Source: Euonymus europaeus (Eukaryota; Streptophyta; Magnoliopsida; Celastrales; Celastraceae). Taken from it: DNA of 64,000 bases. The stretch covers positions 7,824,501 to 7,888,500 of the forward strand of contig OY756958.1 of assembly GCA_963580455.1 (NCBI GenBank), written 5' to 3'. Positions 34,214 through 47,456 of this stretch are shown one piece after another. The notes below the pieces were generated by a model. The model saw only the letters and a program-made list of their open reading frames with translations, had not been told where the DNA came from and ran no database searches. The stretch's first letter is position 1; the number at the start of each line of letters is the position of its first letter. The position numbers were made by a program, and so were the translations under genes.

Positions 34214-37200
34214 TCCTGATTTTTCTTTTCAAAACCCCGTAGTTTACTTCCAAAATCTCGCCAACTCTGTCCAGTTCCAGCCGCCGCAAGCTCCCAATTT
34301 TGGTCCTCAAAACCCTAGTGTTTACCTTCAAAACCTCGCTAACACTTCTCAGTTTTTACGAGGTCCTTCACAGTTTCCTCCCCAGTACAACCCGAATAGC
34401 TTCCCTACACAAAACGCTAATTTTACTTTCCAAAACTCTACATTCCCTTCTCAGCAGTTCTCCAATTCAGCACCTCAGCTACGGCCCCATGGAAAGGACC
34501 ATGACATATCTCAGAAGCCGATGGAAGCTCAAGGGAGAACTAATATTGCAGTGCCAAGAGTGGCTTTGTCTCAGAAGCCCAAGGAAGTACTTGAGAGGAT
34601 TGACCGAGCGGTGATGAAGGCGCGCCTTCATCTTCTTGCTTCCAAAGAGAATATATCTGCCTGGAAAGTTTCACAGGCTGCACTTGTGGCTCTGCATGTG
34701 GATTCCTGGAATTCTTTGGGGTTTCAAATGCAGGAGATTCCTTCTCTCCACCAACTTATTGTCACAGAAGGGAAGGTAATTTTAATGATTTTTTTTCTAT
34801 TCCTTGTAATTAGTTTATGATTCTTAGTTCAGTTTTTGTCGATCTTAAAGTTTAGGAGAAAGCCATGATTCGAAATGTCCGTCCAGAAATTGTTTTCAAC
34901 GTTGAGACTGAAATTAAAGGACGGCAAGGATCGTTGAGTTACATGTTTTTTTGGCCTTCAATTATTTTATAATGATATTATACCTTTTCCTCACTGATTA
35001 TTCCGCAACCATCATTCTTGTTATATCTGAGAAGATGATGGAAAATAAAAACAATGTTGAAAGCTTGAGGTTTGATCTATGCGCTTTGAACTTTTTTGGC
35101 ATGCTTATCAGAAAGAAAGATAAAAAGTTTCAATCCCTTCAATCAAATTGCTAGTTGAGCCCTTATGTATTTTCTGGCATGAATGTTAAATACCCTTTTG
35201 TAACTGGAATAAATGCAGAAAACTAAAATGAACCCAAATGATTTAACATGAGGAAAAGACAACAGATTCTTGTTAGCAGTGTCTACTGAATTCGTGGAAT
35301 ATGGGCATACCTTAGAAATGTGCCATGTACAGAGTGATGGTGCTTTGCTATTTCAGTGATATTTGACGGAATACAGCTCACGGGCCATGAACAAATTGTT
35401 TGTTCCTCTACTTCAACCTTTCTTTGAGTCTGAGCCCCCATTTCGTGTTTAAAGAATCCAATGAAAAAATAGAAGATATTTTCATAGTTTTCTAGTAATT
35501 GTTGCTGTGCTGAAAGTCTTAAACTGAAGTGTTGTGTTTTCATTTGGTTATGTTTCATATATATTGATTTTCTTCAATTTGACTTCTTTTAGATCAATGC
35601 ATTTATTCATTGCTTTGTTGGGGTTCGGAGAATTACTTCATTGTACGATTTGGAAGTGGCAATATGCAAGAATGAGGGCACTGAGCATTTTGAAGAGCTG
35701 CAATTGGGTCCTTTGTTGCAACATCCCCTCATATTACATTATTTTTCTGTAAATTCTGATGCTACTGAGGTGATTAAAATAACTACTGAGGAGATATTAC
35801 TTTGCCTTTGCGAGTTCATGGATAACTGTAAGAAGAGAGATATTAAGGTTGATGAACTCTTGGATTTCATTGCCAAAAAACGGTCGGTCGATGGCAAGGA
35901 GAAGCTCGGTGTGCGCATACAAAGTTTAGGGTAAGTAATGAATTTGATCTAACTCTTATTTTATTTTATTTTATTTTTGAAGGTAGCAAGTATACGTCTT
36001 TTGTTATATTGTAAGAATATTATTCAAGCTGCGTGCTCTAGAAGTCTAGATATACATAGCTGGGCTTTTGAATTCTACCAGGGAATATATCATGGTCATG
36101 AAAATCTGGCTATGAACGTTTATTTTGGGTTTTATACTTTTATGTCATCTCTGATGACGCATAGGAAGATTTATAATTTTTATGATTGCTGCTTCTACTG
36201 AAATTTTTGAACTTTTTTCGTAGGACAGCTTTGCTTGAACATAGTATAAAACATTGTGCATGCACATGTTGTATGTTTGAGGAACAAAATTCAAACCATT
36301 TTTTTCTGTTTCCCCGTTAAAAAAAAACTATTTTAAGAAAGCTTTTGATTCTTGAGGGTCGGTCATGCTGATGTTGCAAATTATGCTCATGTTGTTGAAT
36401 TCGATTATCTATGTTAAATGCATGGTGTACATCATGCTTTGTGTTCAGCACCTCTAAAAGTGCAAGTTTTAGCTGAATTGGATATTCTGTTAAGATTCAT
36501 GGCTCATGCTGCTACTCAAATGGCCACAGGATGCACATCTCTTTTATTCGAGAAGCCAGGAAATCAGAAGATGCCACACTAAAAAAATTTCAAGAGGCAG
36601 AGCCACCAAAATTCAACAATAAAATCAGGAGGCGACCTCTTTTTAACTCTCTTAAGAAGCAGCTAGATGAACGTTTTGATGCAATTTCCCACCGTGTAGA
36701 GTCTTTTTCCTCATCGGGGAAGAACTTTTGTGGCAAACACATTCGTTTTCTTTCATCAAGCTCGGAGGATGAAGATAGTGAAGATAGCGAAGATAGCGAA
36801 GATAGCAGTAACGGGAAAAAGGATGATGATTATTCAGGGCGACACCTTAAGTTCAAATCACAGAATAGCAAAGAAAAAATAAATGTTCGAAAGGTTAGTA
36901 GTTGTCCTTATCCATCTGCAACTGAGGAGATGAATCGGCTTGGGTTGAAAGGTGAAATGGGTGCCTGCCATAATGCTACTGGCACCTCAATGAACAATGA
37001 CGGTGTTGAATCTTCTTCAAAGAAACGAAAATTAGAAAAGGAAAGTTGTTGCATGTCTGCACCAGCCAAGTTTTTCAAAAGAGATGCGGTGAAAGACAAT
37101 CTTCATCCTATTGACGATGCCAACGAAACTGGCGAGGCTAGCGAATTGAATGAAGATTGTTTACTCACAGGTGAATCTATACGGATGTTCATCACTACCT

Positions 37201-40200
37201 GGAAGGAGGCATGTAGAGAATACCCTGTTATTGAGGTTCGTTATTGGTCTTGTGGTGGATGTACAATGATTGTAATGTAGTCCTTTTTCTTTTCCCTTTT
37301 ATTCCAATTCTGCTACCCGTATTTCTCAATTCCCATTGCATTCGTGAATGACACGTTTTGAGGATAGATATAAGTGCAAAGAAAAATGACTGGGTAGCCT
37401 TAGTGAATACTAGTATAAAATAAATGTTCGAATATTTCTGTTTGATTTTTAAATTGGCTTTTTCCATAGTTAATTTATCAGGATTTCAATATTTCATTAT
37501 TATGTCTTTCACTACATTGCAGTAAGTTGCAATATTTAATAGTTTATGGTCTACAATTCTACATTGTCTTGTGGACAAACAAAACCTTTAATAAATTAAT
37601 TTTGAGTTCCAATAGGCAATAGGTGTATTTTATTTTTAAAGTTTTACACGACACTAGATAAATGTAAGCTCAGTTTTTTTTTCATTCAACTCAATGCAGT
37701 CTTACAAAGGGTTTGCTTTATTTGTGAAGTTTCATTTAGAGAAACTTATAGTAGAATTTGTGTTTGGGTACCATGTTGCTATTTTTTTTTTATAAGAGCT
37801 TCTGGTGTAAAGTTAATAATTTTAGATTTTTTCAATCCAATGATTAAGATCTTTTATTTCTTAGCGGGCATGTTTTGTTATGTAGGTTCTTGAGAGAATG
37901 CTCAAGTTTTATGACTCAACAGATTCTAAAAGAGCAACCTTAAGAAGGAAGAGATGGAAATTGAAGTTGTCAAAGTATCCTTTCATTGGATTGCTAAATG
38001 TTGCTGTAAGTAATTTATGGTTCAAGCCACTTGATTTTGTTTCCTAGCCTACTACTTGGATTGTATTTTGGTGGTTAGTAGGTGTTAAGCCACTCCAGAT
38101 TAAAGATACAATATGGTGTTATGTATTTGCAACTTCATTCTCATTGAACACTCTGTTGTCCTTCCTATCCAAATCAACCACGTAGTATCCAGAGGAATGT
38201 GATGACAAGCTCATATTTGTTGTTGAATTTGTGTTTGAAAAAACTTCAGGCTGAAAGATCCTTGATCAATTCTGTAGTGAAATATGTATCCATGGTTACC
38301 CTTATGAACAAGAATCTCATGTTGGTTTTACCTTTTCTCAAGTAAAAATGTATTCAACAGAATTCTAAAAAACAATGAATCGTGGCTCATGGAATATTCT
38401 ACCTCTTGATTTCTCTGGAATTTGTTAGTTTTGATGTATTATCCCCAAGGGCTGAATTTTCCAGCTTCTGTGAGATGCTCATTTGGTCCACATATATCTG
38501 AAGTAGGTAGCATTTGTGCTCTATGCTTGTCCTACTTAACAGCTGCCAAATTGAGCCCAATGAGTCTGTCCGTTAATTGCAAGGGTTTCAGAGGTTCTTC
38601 CCTTGCTATTCTCATGAGCATGTGTAGTTACCTGTCCTACACACAATGTGCAATTACTGTGCCCATTTGACATTGGTGGTGGTCACAAAGGAAATTAGTG
38701 CATGAGTGGAGATTTGAATCCATGACCCACTGCTTTTTTGAGGTTTATCATGGGAAGAGTGCGCCACCCAGGAAAACTCCTTGGGGTCCTGTCCTTTCCC
38801 TTACTTAGGTTGAAAACTTATTTTCTTGAAATTGTTATCTGCACATTTTTTATTTTTTATTTTCAATGCCACCTCTGTCAAATATAAATTGATACATTAC
38901 CTTACTTGTTGTGCACCATATCTTTGTTTTTTTCCACTAGCTGAATTAAGACACTACAAAACCGAATTCTTACCTTCATGAATTGGGTTTGAGATGGTCG
39001 TCGAATCAGAACTGTCCTTTCACTTATTTTAGCCCTCCAAAAGGTGGGCACTAGACATCATCATCCATGCTCACATGCTTCTTGAAAGTTGCAGGTGACA
39101 TCTATCAAGTACGGGATGTGGGATAGCATATATGATACTTTTGAAGCCATTAGTCATCGTGGATTAACTAATATGCTTTCTGGTAAGATTTCTGAATATG
39201 AAAGCATTGATGTTGGATCAAGTGTAATGGATGCAACAGCTGTAACTGAACCCTCTACTCATGGTAAGTAATATTTCCTTCAGCAAACGATTAATAGTTT
39301 CTTTGCAACTCTGATGAAAGGATGTTGCATAGAAACAGATCGAAAGTGAGTTGTTTAAGTTTTTTGTTGTTAATCTTCAAATACTTCTGTGCTCCTACTG
39401 CAATTTGATTCTCAGGTCCCTTGATTTGAATAGTTAGCATATTGCAATTTGCAACCCTGTGGCATCAGTATTTATCCTATTTTCATTGCCATCATGACTT
39501 AGGACCTTTAAGATGGAATGTAGGCTACATATTGTAACTATAGTGCTTTATAAAGAAAAAAGTTTATACATAGAGCTTGAGGTAGATGTGGAAATATATT
39601 ATTGTTTTTGGGAAACCCCAGAAATTTAAAATTAACTAAATCTGACGTAGCATAAATGTAACCTTGCAAAATAGAACTCAGTCATAGTGGACTATATATT
39701 TTGAAGAGAACAAAACTTGGGAAAAGGCTTCTGTGCAGTGTGGAACTAAGGGATACATTTTGAATGTATCATTTTGTTCATGCAAGATTCATTCTTCAAT
39801 CTTAAGTACATGTTTGAAAGTTGGAATTTGTTCACATCTATGAACTTTTCTAGTTGTCTTGCTGGGTTTCAAATTTTTCCTTGCAATGTCCTGTTTAAGA
39901 GTTTGGCAGGGAGCTGAAAAACATAGATTCAGTGGGTGAAGTATAGTTACTCTTTTCTCTCTGCCCATCCTAGCCTCTGTAAATTTCACTGGCTGGCACA
40001 TTCGGTTGTCTGTGTCAAAGAATTATTTGGTTGGGTTCAAGCATTCGTCCGGTCCTAATTTATAATCCAATTGGAAGTCATCTTTTGGGTTTTGGTGTAC
40101 TGGCAATTTAGTCTAGGCGGATATCATGGTGTACCACATTGGCGAATAAACACATCCACTATGTAGGATTTCATCAGCATTGTTAGTTCCCATGTCAGAT

Positions 40201-43200
40201 AATTGGGTCTGTTACAGTTTTAAATCCTATGGGTGGGTGGCACTATGCATTTAGCACCCTTATGAGTTTTCTCGTTTCATGCTAGAACGGGCCTGATTTT
40301 ATGTTGTGGAATGCTCACCATGTTGGAAATTTCTCATGTTTATGGGTTACATCATATTGGGTGTCTTTTGGTGTTGGATAGCTGTAATGATTCCAAAAAT
40401 ATGTGGCAAAGAATTTGTTTGTAATCGCTCTGGTGGGTTGGAATGGTTCTAGCTTATCTGGAATAGGTACATGATTCATGTATCTATCTGACATAACCAA
40501 AACTTGATGCAGCCTGCTAATTTCTCTTACCAAGGAGATAGGTGATTTAAGAGGTGTGGAAGTTTGACAGCTTCTGAAAAGATATTACTTTTTTTTTTCA
40601 TCTTTCTTGTTCATTTTAGGATTTAGGACGTTTTGCAGTATCAATAACTTTTGTATTTTTCTTTAACCCCCCCAAAAAAAAAAACTTGTTCTTGTTTCAG
40701 TGAAATTTGTTACCCATTTGAGCTATTCCCCTTTGTTGGTGGTACATTATCAAATCTTCTAATTGCTTTATTCATATATGACTATTACTTTTTAATGCTA
40801 CTTATTACTGGTTTTCTTAGATGTTAGTGTGGAAGAAGTTATCGGGAAGGTCTGTTCCTATCTTGAGCTTGATCACAAATTTTGGAGCAATGAAAAATCC
40901 TTGAAGGAAAAGAAATTTATGTTCCTGAGGAAGCTGTGCAATTGTGAGTCTTGGCTGACAGAGCAATTTTGTGTCGAGGACTTCAGGTCCCTTGGTCATG
41001 GAGATTTTTTCACATTCCTTGAAAAACATTCTTCTCTATTGCCCATTGAATTGCAGAAGTCATTGGCTGGTGATATATCTCAAAATTTGACCTTGGAAGT
41101 TTGCTTGTCCCAGCATCTGTTGACTGTTTTATTATCACAAGCTTTGACTAATTTGTGGCAGGATGAATCTATCAACAAGGCAAGCATTTCTGCATTACTT
41201 TTGAGACAATTTCCTTTGCTCAATTTCAGAGTTAGGGAACATGGTTGCCTGGAAGATTTCCTAGAAACGTTAGAGATGTACAAGAGCAGTGTAATTTCCA
41301 GAAGTGTCCTGTTTTCTGCCACAGTCTTTGGAAAATGTCGCAATCAGGACTCAGATCATTGTGAGAAGTATTTATTAGAAACTGATGCAGAGACAAGTGA
41401 CGCTAAACAGAAATTAAGGATTTTTGATACTGTTGCATCCAAGGATGCAATCGCAGTTTTACTCCGGGCACCTATGCTGTCTGATTTGAACTTGTGGTTG
41501 CATTGGGACCTAATATTTGCTCCCAGTCTTGGTCCTCTTTTAGGATGGCTGTTAAGTGAGGTTAATTCAAAAGAACTCTTATGTTTGGTTACGGCAGATG
41601 GTAAAGTAATTCGACTGGATCATTCAGCTACTTTCGATTCATTCTTGGAAGTTGCACTTCAGGGATTGTCCTTTGAAACAGCAGTGCAGCTGCTATCTTT
41701 GTTCTCATTGGCAGGTGGTGAAAAGCATGTTCATGTATCACTATTGAAATGTCATTCAACCCGTGCATTTGAAGTCATTATGAAGAATTACCTAGAAAAT
41801 ATGGAAGTAGATAACTGTAAAATTTTTGGTATGCATGTGAATACAGTACGCGAACACCAAATACCTGATGAAGTTTCTGAAAATTTGGATTGTAAATTGC
41901 AATGGAATCTGACTAAAATGGACAGAGTGGTGCCTGTTGCTTCGAGATTCTTCATTGATTGTCTTGGTTATCTTCCATATGAATTTTGGGGTTTTGCTGC
42001 TGATGTGTTGCTTTCTGGTCTAAGATCTGTTATTAAAAATGCTCCTTCTGCCATTTTGAATGAATGCAGCCAACCAGAGCAGCGTCTTATGCTGCATCAT
42101 ATAGGATTGACTCTGGGCATAGTGGAATGGATAAATGATTACCATGTATACTGTTCTTCTAGTGATGCTGATATAGCCTCTGAGGCATTATGCTCTGCAG
42201 TTTCTTTGTCTGAGTTAAATACAGGAGCAGGATATGCACAAAATAAATTCAATGGGCCTCCCTGTACTGGAGTGAGCTTACCCGTCTCGAGGGAGGATGA
42301 GGAAGATGAAGTACATGCTGAATGTTCTGGCAAAGCTGATTGCCCACAGGTCTGTGGTGATGAAAATTTATGTGATGGCATTCCACAGTCAACTGAAATC
42401 AATAAAAATGAGAATGCTGGATTGTTGATCGAGACAATCAGGCGGGATGAATTTGGTTTAGATCCGACTCTTTCGGACGCAGGGAGTATTATCTTGAAGA
42501 AACAACATGCTCGCTTAGGGAGAGCCCTTCATTGTCTTTCACAAGAATTATATTCTCAGGATTCACATTTTCTACTCGAGCTTGTAAGTCTGCTATTTTT
42601 TTTTTTTCATCTTCTGGTTATTATATTTACAACTGCTCATATCAGAATTAGAGTGCCTTGCAGCCACATTTTTTAAATTTTCATTCATTGTTTCTTCTTC
42701 ATAATTTTTCATTTTTTATGTGAGGTGTGTTATCAATCACGCATATACTGATGTACTTGAATTCAAGGATGTCTTGTAATATGTAACATGCAAACTGATT
42801 TATTCTTTATTAATTGCTGGAATGAAGTTCCTGACATTTTTGGATTAAGTTGGGGAGATGACATTTCTTCAGTTTTATTCGCCATTATTTTGTTTTTGTT
42901 TAAGGATATATCATATATGCTCATGTTTTTGTGTGGAAATTTGACGATGAAGCACCTTCATTGGTGGATGAATTCTTGCATGCCCATATATATTTTTTAA
43001 TATTAGATGCCTAAAGAGAACTTAAATGCTTTATCGACCTTATTTCTTTGTTTCTACAATGAGGGGCACTAATAGGGTGCGGGAATACAAGATACGGGAT
43101 ATGAGGATTCGGTATTTCTTCCAAAAACTAGAATATAGTTGTGGCTGGATACGGCTTTTACAAAAGTTATTTTATATATATTTATATAAAAGTTCAATGA

Positions 43201-46200
43201 TATGGTCATATACATATATTGAACAAAAGTTGTTCAATTGATTATACAACTACACAATACAACTATACAACTTGACACAAAATCTCCAAACAGTAAAGCG
43301 CAAACATCCACAACAATCAAAGCACAAGAGCATGAAAAGGAATATAGCATAGAGAGCCCTTACCAAAAGGGTAACAACTGGTGGCTTCTCTGTGAAACCC
43401 TAGATACAGTAAATCAATGCAGCACTTCGACTGGAGAGAAGGGGGAAGAGCAAATGGATCAAAAGTTGAAGCTCTTCGCAGACTTTCCTTGCATTTTTAG
43501 GAATCTAGTTATTGCTATGCTGTGGTGGTTGTCAAATGATACTGGTGCTAGGTTGTTAAGCATATAAAACTCTAGACTGATGTATGTACCATATACCAGC
43601 CAACTAATGATATATATAAATATATTTTGAAAAAAGAAGAGAAAGTTAGTAGTCCTGTCTTACTATTCGAAATTGTGGGGATTTTTGTCTGATTTGTTTC
43701 CTTTGTATGGCATGGGTTGGCAATTTCATAAAATAAGATTCTCTTTAATATTGCTGTTTATTTGAACTAATATGGTGTGACGTTTGCCATTTGCCTGCTT
43801 TCATTCCCCTTCATTCATTATTAGCACTTTCACTCTTTATACATTTTATATGATCTTGATACTATTTAGCTTTTGGACTAATATTACATTTGAAGGCTGA
43901 AAAGCACAGCTAAAGAAGATTTTTAGTGTCTTGTAAGTATCTGATTTTCATTCATGTTTCTTCAGGTTCAAAATGCTGATGATAATATTTATCTGGAAAA
44001 TGTGGAACCTACTCTAACATTCATTCTACAAGAGTCGGGAATTATAGTTTTAAATAATGAGAAAGGCTTTTCTGCTGAGAACATCAGAGCTCTTTGTGAT
44101 GTTGGGAATTCGACAAAGAAAGGGTCTGGTGCTGGGTACATAGGGCAGAAAGGCATCGGGTTCAAATCAGTATTTCGGGTATGTTGAGAAGATTATCTTT
44201 CTTGCTTTCTTTTTTGAGAATGAGAAAAAATATGCAGCAATGAATAATCTACACTATTCTGTCCACCAGATGTGGTTTTTTTATGTGCAAGTGTGATTTA
44301 AGGCATGCAGTGGCAGAGAAATATTAATGTGAGATTAATCACACACTTAGGAAACCAAAGTTTTATGGGGGGGAAAATCCCAAAACTGGTAAAAGATCCT
44401 GGACAAATAATCTTCACTATATAATGATTAGTGAGAATCAATTTGAGAACCCACCCAAGATTTATAAGATATTGTGAATGGTGACTACTATTTTTGTTAA
44501 GATCATTCAATTTGATGAATTTTTGTGTACGTCTTTTCATGAGAATTGCAATTCGAGTTCTGAGCTATTAAGTCTATAATTTAATATTTCAGTTTACTTC
44601 CCTTCAAATTTGTTTCTTTTGTTATTTATCAATAAATACTTGAAGTTTAGTGAACTTATTGTCAGCTATCAATGTCAATCTTCAGCTATGTCAGTATGCA
44701 TGGTGTGCAGGTTACAGATGCTCCTGAGATTCATTCCAATGGATTTCATGTCAAGTTCGATATAGGAGACGGTCAGATTGGTTTTGTTTTACCAACGCTA
44801 ATACCACCTTGCAATATTGACTTCTTAAGTCGGCTAGTTACTGGAGACAGTGATCAGTCTATTAATAGGTGTTGGAACACTTGCATCGTTCTTCCTTTTC
44901 GATCACAACTGTTGCAAGGAACTGCCATGAACAATGTAGTGACAATGTTTTCTGATCTTCATCCTTCTTTACTACTATTTCTTCACCGCCTCAAGTGCAT
45001 CAAGTTTCGCAATATGCTCAATGATTCTCTTCTTGTTATGAGAAAGGAAATTGTTGGGGACGGTATCATAAAGGTTTTATGTGGAGAAAATCGAATGACT
45101 TGGTTTGTAGCATCTCAGAGGTTGCAGGCAGATGTCATTCGTCGTGATGTGGAATCAACGGAAATTGCTTTAGCATTCACACTCCAGGAATCAGATGATG
45201 GACATTACAGTCCTTATCTGGAGGTGCAGCCTGTTTTTGCTTTTCTACCCTTAAGGACTTATGGTCTGAAATTTATTCTCCAAGGTGATTTCCTTCTTCC
45301 TTCATCCAGAGAGGAAGTTGATGGAGATAGTCCTTGGAACCAGTGGTTATTGTCCGAGTTTCCTGGTTTGTTTGTCAATGCACAAAGATCCTTTTGTGCA
45401 CTCTCTTGTTTCAAGGAGAACTTAGGAAAAGCCATGGCTGCTTATTTGAGCTTTGTTCCGCTTGTTGGAGAGGTGCATGGATTTTTTTCTAGTCTTCCTC
45501 GAATGATCATCTCTAAATTACGGATGTCTAACTGCTTGCTCTTGGAAGGAGAAGATAATCGGTGGGTTCCTCCATGCAAGGCTTTAAGAGGTTGGAATAA
45601 ACAGGCGCTCATTCTATTACCTGATCGCTTGCTTCAGGAGCACCTTGGCCTTGGATTCCTGCACAAAGACATAATTTTGTCTGATTCACTGGCAAGGGCA
45701 CTAGGCATTGAGGAGTACGGACCTAAGGTTCTACTTCAGATCCTATCGTCTGTATGTTGCAAGGATAATGACCTCAGATCAATGGGTTTTAGTTGGTTAG
45801 CTTCTTTGCTAGACGCATTTTATACAATGACATCACATTCTTCTGAGCAAAGTTCAATGCATACTGGATTTGAAATGGAACTCATAAATAACCTTCGCAA
45901 AATTTCTTTTATTCCTCTTTCGGATGGTACATACAGCTCTATTAATGAAGGTACCATTTGGTTGCACTCTGTTGCTTTAAACAGTGGATTTGATGGTGAG
46001 AATGGTCTTGAAGCTTTTCCAAATTTATATGCCACACTTCGGAATGTAAGTCGTGCTCTTCTCTCTGCACCTGCAATTGATTCCTCAGACATGAATACTA
46101 ATTTTACAGAAAATATTACAAGAATGCTTTATAGAATTGGAGTCCAACAACTCTCTGGACATGAAATCATTAAGCTGCACATATTGCCTGCCATATCTGA

Positions 46201-47420
46201 TAATAGAATTGTAAATATGGACAAGAATTTGATGATAGATTACATCTGCTTTATTATGATCCACCTGCAATCTGGCTGTGCAAATTGTCATACAGAAAGG
46301 GAATTCATAATATCGGAATTGCGAACTAAAGCTATTATATTGACAAATCACGGTCTCAAACAACCTATTAAGACGTCAATTCATTTCAGTAAAGAATTTG
46401 GAAATCCTGTTGACGTAAATAGATTGATTGGTGCCATAGATATGGAATGGCATGAGGTTGATAATGCCTACTTGAAGCATCCAGCTGTGAAATCATTGTC
46501 GTCTGGACTGTTGAAATGGAGGGCATTTTTCCAGGAAATTGGCATCAAAGATTTTGTGCAGGTTGTGCAAGTTCATAAGGGTATTGCTGATATATCTCAT
46601 TCTGTCTCAAACAATCTAATGCTGGACAGGGACCTCATCTCCCCTGGATCAATTGCCAAAGATTGGGAATCCCTTGAATTGGTTCATCTGTTATCCGTTT
46701 TGTCTGCCAGTGGTAGTCAGGACAGTTGTAAATATCTTTTGGAGGTTCTTGATTCAATGTGGGATACTTGTTTTAGTGACAAAATGACAGGTTACTGTGA
46801 TTTCAATTCTAGTTGCGATAGAAGAACCTTCAGTTCTTCATTTATAAGCAACCTTCGTGATGTTCAGTGGGTGGTATCAAGTATGGATAATAAACTTCAC
46901 TATCCCAAAGATCTATTCCATGACTCTGATGCAGTGCGCTTGATCCTGGGTGATTCTGCTCCTTATACTGCTCCAAAGGTTAGTTTAAATTTGCATATAT
47001 TAGGACTTTGTGAAGATTTCAATGATATATGGTTGAGTTTGACATAAAAATAAGTGGAAATTTTTTTTTTGACGATAAGGCATATGTAGCAATCTCTGAA
47101 TATGTTGAGATGGGTGCCCCTGTTTTCTATTGATGCTTAATATACTCTTCTACTAAGAACTTAAGCTGCATATAATCTCCAACACAACCCCACCTGACAG
47201 ATACCGGACAGACTTTTTAAGGGTGTTATCTAAACAGGTTTAAATATGGATGATGGTGTAGGGCAAGCATAGCCTAAAATAGAATTTGATAACATAAAAA
47301 TTGCAGGAGTATTAGTAAAAAAGAAAGGGGTTCATTTGTTATTTACTTCAGGGATAAAGCTTTTGACGTGGAAAAATTTGGATTGTACCTGATATAAATT
47401 TTTTCCCGTCCAAAGCTTTA

Positions 47421-47456
<36 letters not shown>

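Noticed and set aside
35283..35558. Minus-strand open frame in NOV intron 1
   Set aside because: No similarity or splice support; intron DNA of the plus-strand gene.
43238..43567. 109-codon plus-strand open frame in NOV intron 6
   Set aside because: Not compatible with the NOV frame or splice sites, no recognised domain; intronic.
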